From contig CAZNWE010000110.1 of the NCBI GenBank assembly GCA_964576715.1, positions 1 through 10,956 on the forward strand: a stretch of 10,956 nucleotides of DNA. Reading direction: 5' to 3'. Each line of letters begins with the position of its first letter. Position 1 is the stretch's first letter. The DNA is from SLRI01 sp964576715. GTDB lineage: Bacteria; Pseudomonadota; Alphaproteobacteria; Geminicoccales; Geminicoccaceae. The translations under genes and the position numbers were made by a program. Of this stretch, positions 1-6,407 are shown piece by piece. Under the pieces are notes generated by a model. That model saw only the letters and a program-made list of their open reading frames with translations, was not told the DNA's origin and did not search any database.

Positions 1-378
1 GCCAGCAATCTCGTCTTCGCCATCCCCCGCCACGTCAAAGGCAGGAAGGTCCGCCACGCCAAGGCCGAAGCCGCCCTCGCCGAGGTCGGCCTCGAGGGCC
101 TGGGCCCGCGCGATCCCCGCACCCTTTCCGGCGGCCAGAAGAGCCGGGCGGCGCTGGCCCGCTGCCTCCTGGCCGAGCCCGGGGCCCTCCTGCTGGACGA
201 GCCCTTCGTCAGCCTCGATTCCGACCTCCGTGCCGACATCCGCGGCTTCGTCCTGGAGCGCGCCCGCACCACCGGCCTGCCGGTACTGCTGGTCACCCAC
301 GACCAGGGCGACGCCGAAGCCGCCGCCGGCCGCGTCGTCGAGCCCTGGCCCCGAACCCGGGAAGCGACGCGATCGTGA
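1..378 (+). CDS. ABC transporter ATP-binding protein, YnjD-like (3' part only)
   Basis: This is the C-terminal 125 residues of an ABC ATPase whose start lies outside the window, so Walker A is not visible. Frame 1 is open from base 1 to the TGA at 376-378. Visible motifs are the signature LSGGQ (window residues 42-46), Walker B LLLDEP (63-68), the D-loop SLD (71-73) and the switch histidine in LLVTHD (96-101). The protein stops shortly after the switch region and has no TOBE domain, which fits the short ATPases of the YnjD group (E. coli ynjBCD, a thiamine-like or uncharacterised importer). The NLVFAIP stretch before the helical domain also resembles that group. The cognate permease and binding-protein genes would be expected upstream. 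Family membership as an ABC ATPase is certain; the YnjD assignment is by memory of the family and the substrate is unknown. Confidence 0.85.
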   Translation, partial: ASNLVFAIPRHVKGRKVRHAKAEAALAEVGLEGLGPRDPRTLSGGQKSRAALARCLLAEPGALLLDEPFVSLDSDLRADIRGFVLERARTTGLPVLLVTHDQGDAEAAAGRVVEPWPRTREATRS

Positions 379-381
379 AGA

Positions 382-399
382 CTGTCACGAGCTTGTCAT
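382..399 (+). promoter_or_regulatory. Pho box (PhoB operator) upstream of ugpB
   Basis: CTGTCAC (382-388), a 4-base spacer GAGC, then TTGTCAT (393-399). This is the 7-4-7 direct-repeat layout of the PhoB consensus CTGTCAT-N4-CTGTCAT, with two mismatches in the 14 scored bases. A weaker third half-site, GCGTGAT (404-410), follows in the same 11-base phase. The box begins three bases after the upstream stop codon and 80 bases before the ugpB ATG. The ugp operon is a known PhoB target in E. coli and Sinorhizobium, so the position makes biological sense. I cannot identify a convincing -10 element; CATCAT (424-429) is the best candidate if PhoB binds the second and third half-sites. Confidence 0.75.
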
Positions 400-463
400 C
401 CTTGCGTGATCGAAGACGCCGTGCATCATCCCGCGTACAGGGAGCCCCCGCTCTGGGGGAAGC

Positions 464-470
464 AAGGAGG
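464..470 (+). promoter_or_regulatory. Strong Shine-Dalgarno site of ugpB
   Basis: AAGGAGG lies 8 bases before the ATG at 479, a near-ideal ribosome-binding site that fixes this start. It is clearly stronger than the sites before ugpA, ugpE and ugpC, as expected for a binding protein made in excess over its membrane partners. A short CCCCC/GGGGG hairpin (445-459) sits just upstream of it in the leader. Confidence 0.8.
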
Positions 471-478
471 ACAAGCCC

Positions 479-1813
479 ATGCCGACCAAGCATCTCGTCG
501 CCGCCAGCGCCGCCGCTCTTCTCGTGAGCACCTCGCTCGCCCCGACCGCCGCCGATGCCCAGACCCAGGTCCAGTGGTGGCACGCCATGAGCGGCCAGCT
601 CGGCGAGAAGCTCGACGAGATCGTCGCCGACTTCAACGCCTCGCAGGACGACTACCAGGTCGAGGCGATCTACAAGGGCAACTACACCGAGACGATGAAC
701 GCCGCGATCGCCGCCTTCCGCGCCGGCGAGCAGCCGCACATCGTCCAGGTCTTCGAGGTGGGCACCGCCACCATGATGGCCGCCTCGGGTGCCGTCTATC
801 CGGTCCAGCAGCTGATGCTCGATGCCGGCCACGACTTCAGCGTCGACGACTTCGTCGCCGCGGTCGCCAGCTACTACACCACGCCGGACGGCGAACTCCT
901 CTCGATGCCGTTCAACAGCTCGACCCCGGTCCTCTGGTACAACAAGGACCACTTCGCGGCCGCCGGGCTCGACCCCGAGACGCCACCCCGCACCTGGGCC
1001 GAGGTGGGCGAATTCTCCCGCCAGATCGTCGATGCGGGTGCCGCCGAGTGCGGCCTCTCCTTCGGCTGGCAGTCCTGGGTGCTGGTGGAGAACATGAGCG
1101 CCTGGCACGACCAGCCGATCGGCACGGCCGAGAACGGCTTTGCCGGTCTCGATACCGAGCTCGTCTTTTACGAGAACGATGTCGTCCCGCGGCTGGTCGA
1201 GCAGATCGCCAGCTGGGGTGAGGAAGGCCTCTTCCGCTACGGCGGCAGGCGCGGTGACAGCCTGCCACTGTTCACGACTGGTGAATGCTCGATGTGGCTC
1301 AACAGCTCGGCCTATTACGGCGGCATCAAGGAGCAGGCCGACTTCGCCTTCGGCGTCGGCATGCTGCCCTACTACGACGACATCGAGGCGGCACCGCAGA
1401 ACTCGATCATCGGTGGCGCGACCCTCTGGGTGCTGCAGGGCAAGCCGGCCGAGGAATACGAGGCGGTGGCCGCCTTCTTCGCCCACCTCGCCTCGCCCGA
1501 GGTGCAGGCCGACTGGCACCAGTCCACGGGCTACGTGCCGATCACCACGGCAGCCTACGAGCTGACCCTGGAGAGCGGCTTCTACGACGTCGAGCCCGGC
1601 ACCAACATCGCCGTCGAGCAGCTCAACCTCAACGAGCCGACGCCCAACTCCAAGGGCCTGCGCTTCGGCAACTTCGTGCAGATCCGCGACGTCATCAACG
1701 ACGAGCTCGAAGCCGTCTGGAACGGCAGCAAGTCCGCCAAGCAGGCGCTCGAGGACGCGGCAGCCGCCGGCAACACCCTGCTCCGCCGCTTCGAGGACGC
1801 CAACGCCAGCTGA
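479..1813 (+). CDS. ugpB: sn-Glycerol-3-phosphate / glycerophosphodiester-binding periplasmic protein UgpB
   Basis: This is the periplasmic substrate-binding protein of the Ugp ABC importer, which captures sn-glycerol-3-phosphate and glycerophosphocholine-type diesters. It has 444 residues against about 438 in E. coli. A signal peptide covers about residues 1-27, with cleavage after ADA. The chain matches E. coli UgpB throughout: WHAM (34-37), YKGNY (65-69), FEVGTATMM (92-100), PFNSSTPVLWYNKD (144-157), the tryptophans of GWQSW (196-200), IGGATLW (311-317), GYVPIT (351-356) and KGLRFGN (392-398). The arginine at 395 corresponds to a ligand-binding arginine in the E. coli protein. It is the first gene of ugpBAEC, preceded by a Pho box and a strong ribosome-binding site, and separated from ugpA by a hairpin. 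The assignment rests on matches across the full length rather than on context alone. Confidence 0.96.
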   Translation: MPTKHLVAASAAALLVSTSLAPTAADAQTQVQWWHAMSGQLGEKLDEIVADFNASQDDYQVEAIYKGNYTETMNAAIAAFRAGEQPHIVQVFEVGTATMMAASGAVYPVQQLMLDAGHDFSVDDFVAAVASYYTTPDGELLSMPFNSSTPVLWYNKDHFAAAGLDPETPPRTWAEVGEFSRQIVDAGAAECGLSFGWQSWVLVENMSAWHDQPIGTAENGFAGLDTELVFYENDVVPRLVEQIASWGEEGLFRYGGRRGDSLPLFTTGECSMWLNSSAYYGGIKEQADFAFGVGMLPYYDDIEAAPQNSIIGGATLWVLQGKPAEEYEAVAAFFAHLASPEVQADWHQSTGYVPITTAAYELTLESGFYDVEPGTNIAVEQLNLNEPTPNSKGLRFGNFVQIRDVINDELEAVWNGSKSAKQALEDAAAAGNTLLRRFEDANAS

Positions 1814-1828
1814 CCCGGCACGCCGGCT

Positions 1829-1864
1829 GTGCTCGACCCCGGATCGCGGAGCGGGGTCGAGCAC
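1829..1864 (+). promoter_or_regulatory. Perfect 13-bp hairpin between ugpB and ugpA
   Basis: GTGCTCGACCCCG (1829-1841) pairs perfectly with CGGGGTCGAGCAC (1852-1864) across a 10-base loop. Three more pairs (1825-1827 with 1865-1867) can form past a bulged T. No run of T follows, so a strong Rho-independent terminator is unlikely. In operons where the binding-protein gene comes first, such hairpins often protect the 3' end of the upstream message or cut down readthrough into the permease genes. That role is inferred here. Confidence 0.75.
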
Positions 1865-1882
1865 GCCTGAAAGCCGCCATCG

Positions 1883-2767
1883 ATGCTGAAGAACGTCACC
1901 TTCAAAGAGATGTGGATCGCCTACCTCCTGGTGGCGCCACAGATGATCGTCACCCTCGTCTTCTTCATCTGGCCGGCAGCCCAGGCGCTCTGGCAATCCG
2001 TCCGCCGCGAGGACCCCTTCGGCTTTTCCTCGCGCTTCGTCGGGTTCGACAATTTCCAGGCCCTGTTCCGCGACCCAAATTACCTCCATTCGATCCAGGT
2101 GACGGCCGTGTTCAGCGTCTCGGTCACCGTTTTCGCCCTGGCCCTGGCCCTGCTGCTCGCCGCCTTCGCCGACCGGGTGATCAAGGGAGCCCTCGGCTAC
2201 AATACCCTGATCATCCTGCCCTATGCCGTGGCCCCCGCCGTCGCCGGCGTGCTCTGGCTCTTCATGTTCCACCCCACGGTCGGCATCGTCGCATACGTGC
2301 TCGGCGGTATCGGCGTCTCCTGGAACCACTACCTCGACGGCTCGCAGGCGATGATCCTGGTCGTCATCGCCGCCGTCTGGAAGCAGATCAGCTACAACTT
2401 CCTCTTCTTCCTCGCCGGTATGCAGGCGATCCCCAAATCTTTGATCGAGGCCGCCGCGATCGACGCCGCCGGGCCCGGCCGGCGGTTCTGGACCATCGTC
2501 TTCCCGCTGCTCTCGCCGACCGCGTTCTTTCTCCTGGTCGTCAACATCATCTACGCCTTCTTCGATACGTTCGCGATCATCCACGCCGTCACCTCGGGCG
2601 GCCCGGCGCGCGCCACCAACATCATGGTCTACAAGGTCTATGCCGACGGCTTCGTCGGCCTCGACTTCGGCGGCTCGGCCGCCCAATCGGTGATCTTGAT
2701 GCTGGTCGTCATCACGCTCACCGTGCTCCAGTTCCGCTACGTCGAGCGCCAGGTGAAGTACCAGTGA
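1883..2767 (+). CDS. ugpA: sn-Glycerol-3-phosphate ABC transporter permease UgpA
   Basis: This 294-residue inner-membrane permease is of the MalF/UgpA type and pairs with UgpE to form the translocation channel. It has about six hydrophobic segments: near residues 12-32, 72-96, 106-129, 148-168, 203-223 and 260-284. The cytoplasmic EAA loop that docks on the ATPase is EAAAIDAAGPGRRFWTIVFP (189-208). The ATG at 1883 lies 69 bases after ugpB, just past the intercistronic hairpin, and has only a weak ribosome-binding site. The stop codon overlaps the GTG start of ugpE, so the two permease subunits are probably translationally coupled. The assignment rests on the EAA motif, on length (E. coli UgpA is about 295 residues) and on the ugpBAEC order. 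Confidence 0.95.
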   Translation: MLKNVTFKEMWIAYLLVAPQMIVTLVFFIWPAAQALWQSVRREDPFGFSSRFVGFDNFQALFRDPNYLHSIQVTAVFSVSVTVFALALALLLAAFADRVIKGALGYNTLIILPYAVAPAVAGVLWLFMFHPTVGIVAYVLGGIGVSWNHYLDGSQAMILVVIAAVWKQISYNFLFFLAGMQAIPKSLIEAAAIDAAGPGRRFWTIVFPLLSPTAFFLLVVNIIYAFFDTFAIIHAVTSGGPARATNIMVYKVYADGFVGLDFGGSAAQSVILMLVVITLTVLQFRYVERQVKYQ

Positions 2768-3606
2768 TCGAGAACCGCCCGCTCTTGAACATCCTCACCC
2801 ACGTCGTGATGATGCTGGGCGTGCTCCTGGTGATGCTGCCGGTCTATATCGCCTTCGTCGCCTCGACCCACCCCTTCGACACCATCATCCGCGCCCCCAT
2901 CCCGATGCTGCCGGGCGACCGCTTCTTCGAGAACTACGCGCAAGTTCTCGGCGCCGGCGCTGCCACCACCTCGCCCGTCGGGCTGATGATGCTCAACTCG
3001 CTGGTCATGGCAGTGGGCATCGCGGTCGGCAAGATCGCGATCTCGATCCTCTCCGCCTTCGCCATCGTCTACTTCAAATTCCCGTTCCGGATGCTCTGCT
3101 TCTGGACCATCTTCGTCACCCTGATGCTGCCGGTCGAGGTCCGCATCGTCCCGACCTACGAGGTCGCCGCCAATCTCGGCCTGCTCAACTCCTATGCCGG
3201 CCTCACCCTGCCGCTGATCGCCTCGGCCACCGCCACCTTCCTCTTTCGCCAGTTCTTCCTCACCGTGCCGGAAGAACTCACCGAGGCCGCCCGCGTCGAC
3301 GGCGCCGGCCCGCTCAAGTTCTTCAAGGACATCCTGCTCCCGCTCTCGCTCACCAACATGGCCGCCCTCTTCGTCATCCTCTTCATCTACGGCTGGAACC
3401 AGTATCTCTGGCCGCTCCTCATCACCACCGACGAAAGCATGGTCACCATCGTCATGGGCATCAAACGGATGATCGAGACCGCCGAGGAGCAGCCTCGCTG
3501 GCACCTCACCATGGCAACCGCCATCCTCGCCCTGGTCCCCCCCGTCATCGTCGTCGTCACCATGCAACGCCTCTTCGTCAAAGGCCTGATCGAGCCCGAG
3601 AAATGA
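2764..3606 (+). CDS. ugpE: sn-Glycerol-3-phosphate ABC transporter permease UgpE
   Basis: This is the second channel subunit of the importer, 280 residues against 281 in E. coli. The start is taken as the GTG at 2764, which shares GTGA with the ugpA stop. From there the protein begins MIENRPLLNI, matching the E. coli MIENRPW start. The reading frame stays open far upstream, but that part is only a shadow of ugpB and ugpA. Conserved blocks include ITLMLPVEVR-like VTLMLPVEVR (118-127), SYAGLTLPLIASATATFLFR (143-162), the EAA loop beginning EAARVDGAGP (174-183) and FIYGWNQYLWPLL (207-219). About six transmembrane segments are present. A two-hairpin element follows and separates this gene from ugpC. 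Confidence 0.96.
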   Translation: MIENRPLLNILTHVVMMLGVLLVMLPVYIAFVASTHPFDTIIRAPIPMLPGDRFFENYAQVLGAGAATTSPVGLMMLNSLVMAVGIAVGKIAISILSAFAIVYFKFPFRMLCFWTIFVTLMLPVEVRIVPTYEVAANLGLLNSYAGLTLPLIASATATFLFRQFFLTVPEELTEAARVDGAGPLKFFKDILLPLSLTNMAALFVILFIYGWNQYLWPLLITTDESMVTIVMGIKRMIETAEEQPRWHLTMATAILALVPPVIVVVTMQRLFVKGLIEPEK

Positions 3607-3622
3607 CGACCCCGAGAGCAGA

Positions 3623-3693
3623 TGCGGGGGAAATGATTTCCCCCGCACCCCCTCGAAATTTTGGTGGGGCGCGGGGAGGATCATCCTCCCCGC
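3623..3693. repeat. Compound palindromic element between ugpE and ugpC
   Basis: Two perfect hairpins flank a central AAATTT. The left one is TGCGGGGGAAA (3623-3633) pairing with TTTCCCCCGCA (3637-3647). The right one is GCGGGGAGG (3671-3679) pairing with CCTCCCCGC (3685-3693). The whole block 3624-3693 is also an imperfect palindrome centred on AAATTT (3656-3661), so the outer arms GCGGGG and CCCCGC can pair with each other. A similar but shorter hairpin followed by AATTTTTGG lies at 10878-10920. Two related copies at gene ends suggest a dispersed intergenic repeat family in this genome. Only these two can be seen here. Confidence 0.7.
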
Positions 3694-3705
3694 ATCCTTT
3701 TCTTT
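3671..3705 (+). terminator. Candidate Rho-independent terminator after ugpE
   Basis: A 9-bp G+C-rich stem (3671-3679 with 3685-3693) with a 5-base loop is followed by ATCCTTTTCTTT (3694-3705), a T-rich tract on the + strand. The stem belongs to the larger palindrome and may have been recruited as a terminator. If active, it would lower transcription of ugpC relative to ugpBAE, or end the ugpBAE transcript altogether. Confidence 0.6.
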
Positions 3706-3722
3706 ACTGAACGGGCGCCAGC

Positions 3723-4820
3723 ATGGCCGAAGTCCACGTCACCGATATCGTCAAGAACTTCGGCAAGGTCGAGGTCCTGAAGAGGGTCTCGGTCCGCATC
3801 GAGGACGGCGAGCTCCTGGTCATCCTCGGGCCCTCCGGCTGCGGCAAGTCCACGCTCCTGCGCATTATCGCGGGCTTGGAGACCGCGACCTCGGGCGACG
3901 TCCATATCGGCGAGCGGCGGGTCAACGAGCTCGAGCCCGCCGAGCGCGACATCGCCATGGTCTTTCAGAACTACGCCCTCTACCCGCACATGAGCGTGCG
4001 GCAGAACATGGCCTACGGCCTGAAGAACCTCGGCACGCCGAAGCCCGTCATCGAGGAGCGCGTCGCCGAAGCCGCCAGGATCCTCGGCCTCGCCGAGCTC
4101 CTGGACCGCAAGCCCCGCCAGCTCTCGGGCGGGCAGCGCCAGCGCGTCGCCATGGGCCGGGCCATCGTCCGCGAGCCCAAGGCCTTTCTCTTCGACGAGC
4201 CGCTCTCCAATCTCGACGCCAAACTGCGTGTTCAGATGCGCCTCGAAATCCGCCAACTGCAACAACGCCTCGCGACCACCGGCATCTTCGTCACCCACGA
4301 CCAGGTCGAGGCGATGACGCTGGGCGACCGTCTGATGGTCCTCAATGGCGGCGTGGTCGAGCAGATCGGCGCTCCCTTCGAGGTCTACAGCCGCCCGGCC
4401 TCCCTCTTCGTCGCCGAGTTCATCGGCTCGCCCGCGATGAACCTGCTCGACGGCGAGATCGACGGCGACGGCAAAACGGTCGCCTTCGGCGGTACGCGCC
4501 TCGCGTTGCCGCGCCAGCTCGCCGACGCGGCCAGCCGCACCATCCGCGTGGGCCTCAGGCCCGAGGATCTGGGCGAGCGGGTCGGCGTCGACGCGGCGAC
4601 CGACTCGTCGGCAAGCATCGACATCGTAATCGACTGGCTCGAGTTCTTGGGCGCCGATACGGTGGCCCATGGCAGGCTCGCCGACGGTCAAGTGGTCACG
4701 GTGAGACTCGCGGGAAGCCAGCCGGTGAGGACCGGCGACCGGCTTGCACTCGCCATGGCGACGAGCAATCTGCACCTCTTCGATCCGCTGTCCGGCAGCC
4801 GGATCGCGCTCGAGGCGTGA
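3723..4820 (+). CDS. ugpC: sn-Glycerol-3-phosphate ABC transporter ATP-binding protein UgpC
   Basis: This is the MalK-type ATPase that powers the Ugp importer from the cytoplasmic face, 365 residues. All nucleotide-binding motifs are intact: Walker A GPSGCGKST (36-44), Q-loop Q82 in FQNY, signature LSGGQ (134-138), Walker B AFLFDEP (154-160), D-loop SNLD (162-165) and switch histidine H192 in THDQ. The MalK-like C-terminal TOBE region runs from about residue 235 and carries FIGSPAMNLL (233-242) and VGLRPED (276-282). The gene lies 116 bp after ugpE, beyond the palindrome and T-tract, with no clear ribosome-binding site, so its level may be set apart from ugpBAE. MalK-type ATPases can sometimes serve several importers; position makes Ugp its main partner. 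No ugpQ (glycerophosphodiesterase) follows. Confidence 0.94.
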   Translation: MAEVHVTDIVKNFGKVEVLKRVSVRIEDGELLVILGPSGCGKSTLLRIIAGLETATSGDVHIGERRVNELEPAERDIAMVFQNYALYPHMSVRQNMAYGLKNLGTPKPVIEERVAEAARILGLAELLDRKPRQLSGGQRQRVAMGRAIVREPKAFLFDEPLSNLDAKLRVQMRLEIRQLQQRLATTGIFVTHDQVEAMTLGDRLMVLNGGVVEQIGAPFEVYSRPASLFVAEFIGSPAMNLLDGEIDGDGKTVAFGGTRLALPRQLADAASRTIRVGLRPEDLGERVGVDAATDSSASIDIVIDWLEFLGADTVAHGRLADGQVVTVRLAGSQPVRTGDRLALAMATSNLHLFDPLSGSRIALEA

Positions 4821-4897
4821 GCCGTTAACCAGATTTCAATGCGTATCGGGCATCATCCGCTGCACTTCGGAAGCACACGCGGAGGCCCTGACGGTCG

Positions 4898-6247
4898 ATG
4901 GTATACCGACCACCCGATCGCTGGTTCGCGAACCGGCGGCTGCCCCTGCTCTTGGCTCTCTACGTTCTGGTCAGCGTCGGCCTGTTCGGTGGCGTTGCGG
5001 CTATCGTCATCGAACAGCGCCTCGGCGAGCACGATGAGCGCCACGGCAGGGTTCTGCAGGAAGTCGAGCGGCGCGAGCTCGAGCGGCATGAACTGGCGGC
5101 GACGCTGACCACGTTGCGCCGCGTCCTGCAGGCCAAGGACGCGCAGCTGCAAAGGTCGGCAGCAGACAATGCGCGGCTGGCGGTGGCGTTGGCGCGGGCC
5201 GGGGCCGAACGAATGGCCCTCGAGAACGAGCGCAACCTCGCCCGGGATCGGGCTCGCCTGCTCGATCGGCGAGCCCGCGAAACCGAGGGTTGGCTGGAGA
5301 CGGCACAGCGCGAGCGCCTCAACCTCGAGCGCGAGCGGGCCATGCTGGAGGACCGGTTGATCGAGGCCGAAGCCGCGCGCGGGCTGGCCGCCGGTCGCGA
5401 GCAGGCGCTACGCCGGCGCTTGGCGACGACCGAAGCGCGTCTCGCCGCGCTCGAGGGCGAGCGCGAAAGCACGGCGCGCTGGCTCACGGCCTGGATCGAT
5501 GAACGAGTGGGCGCCATCGAGGACGTGCTGGAGCACGCCGGCATCGAGCCCGATCGACTGCTCGCCCCCGAGTCGACCCAGGTTGCGGCGGGCCGGGGCG
5601 GCCCCTTCGTGCCGCTCGACCCCGAACTGTTTCGCCGAGATGGCGAAGCCATGCCGGAGCCTGGCCATGGCCTGGCGGCGATCGTTGCCCAAGGAATGCC
5701 GCTGGCTGACACGCTCGCTGTCGATCTTGAGCGGCTGCAGGCGGCCGAGCGGGTCGTCAAGCGCCTGCCGCTCGCGGCACCGCTTGAGCATTTCCGTTTG
5801 ACGAGCAGGTTCGGGACGCGGGTCGATCCACTCACCCGGCGAAAAGCCTTGCATTACGGGCTCGATTTCGCGGCCGCGGCGGGCAGCAAGGTCTTCGCCA
5901 CGGCACCGGGGGAGGTTGCCCGTGCCGGCCGGGCCGGCAGCTACGGCATCATGGTCGAGATCGATCATGGCCACGGGATGACCACCCGCTACGCGCACTT
6001 GAGCCGGCACCTGGTCGACGTCGGCGATCGGGTCGATCTGCGCAGTCCGATCGGAGTCATCGGCAGCACCGGCCGCAGCACCGGGCGCCACCTCCACTAC
6101 GAAATACGCCTCGACGACCAACCCCGCGATCCAGCGAGGTTTCTCGCCGCCGGTCGCCAGCTGACGAGCGCACTCGGCAGCCACCGGCGGCAGGCCCTCG
6201 AGTCTGCCGCCGCCGCGCTGCACGGCGCCCGACGTCCGGGGACATGA
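4898..6247 (+). CDS. Membrane-anchored coiled-coil M23 (LytM-type) metallopeptidase
   Basis: This 449-residue protein probably acts on peptidoglycan in the periplasm. A short basic N-terminus is followed by one transmembrane segment (about 15-38). Then comes a long Arg/Glu/Ala/Leu-rich region (about 40-220) that reads as coiled coil, a linker (about 221-300), and a C-terminal peptidase M23 domain (about 305-425). Zinc and catalytic residues are complete: H319 and D323 in HYGLD, H367 in YAHLS, and H398 and H400 in GRHLHYE. This suggests an active endopeptidase rather than a degenerate EnvC/NlpD-type activator. The ATG at 4898 has GGAGG at 4881-4885, a long 12-base spacing. The gene follows ugpC by 77 bp on the same strand, with no obvious functional link to it. 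The exact subfamily (for example the DUF5930-linked LytM proteins of alphaproteobacteria) is uncertain. Confidence 0.88.
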   Translation: MVYRPPDRWFANRRLPLLLALYVLVSVGLFGGVAAIVIEQRLGEHDERHGRVLQEVERRELERHELAATLTTLRRVLQAKDAQLQRSAADNARLAVALARAGAERMALENERNLARDRARLLDRRARETEGWLETAQRERLNLERERAMLEDRLIEAEAARGLAAGREQALRRRLATTEARLAALEGERESTARWLTAWIDERVGAIEDVLEHAGIEPDRLLAPESTQVAAGRGGPFVPLDPELFRRDGEAMPEPGHGLAAIVAQGMPLADTLAVDLERLQAAERVVKRLPLAAPLEHFRLTSRFGTRVDPLTRRKALHYGLDFAAAAGSKVFATAPGEVARAGRAGSYGIMVEIDHGHGMTTRYAHLSRHLVDVGDRVDLRSPIGVIGSTGRSTGRHLHYEIRLDDQPRDPARFLAAGRQLTSALGSHRRQALESAAAALHGARRPGT

Positions 6248-6326
6248 CCACTAACCGTGACAGTCGAGATGTCTCCGAGGTGGCCGGAGGTGCAGGTAAA
6301 GCCGACGGGCGACTGCCTCGCCGCAA

Positions 6327-6351
6327 CCGGGTGAGGCTGCCCTCCACCCGG
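6327..6351. terminator. Hairpin between the convergent M23 peptidase and bchO genes
   Basis: CCGGGTG (6327-6333) pairs with CACCCGG (6345-6351). The stem extends inward by AGG/CCT around a bulged C, closing on a CTGC loop. It lies in the 160-bp gap between two convergent stop codons, where a bidirectional terminator would be expected. Neither side has a T-run, so it would need Rho or act only as a 3'-end stabiliser. The rest of 6248-6407 holds no credible ORF. Confidence 0.4.
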
Positions 6352-6407
6352 CCATGCGCCGCTCGATCACAACGGCGAGGCCCACCTGTTGCCTGCGAAG
6401 CCGCCGC

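Noticed and set aside
445..459. CCCCC/GGGGG hairpin in the ugpB leader as a riboswitch or attenuator
   Set aside because: A 5-bp stem in G+C-rich DNA is expected by chance, and no known riboswitch motif surrounds it.
293..2686. A 797-codon open frame on the minus strand opposite ugpB and ugpA
   Set aside because: It is antisense to two genes with clear full-length homology, and its composition (runs of Gly, Asp, Glu, Val) is typical of high-GC shadow frames.
1285..2763. Upstream extension of the ugpE frame
   Set aside because: The extension is an Arg/Pro-rich shadow of ugpB and ugpA; similarity to UgpE starts exactly at the GTG at 2764.
3681..4775. A 364-codon minus-strand frame opposite ugpC
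   Set aside because: It mirrors a certain ATPase gene and shows no recognisable motif.
4839..5108. An 89-codon + strand frame starting with an ATG at 4839
   Set aside because: It overlaps the start of the M23 peptidase in another frame, lacks a ribosome-binding site, and turns Ser/Arg-rich like other shadow frames.
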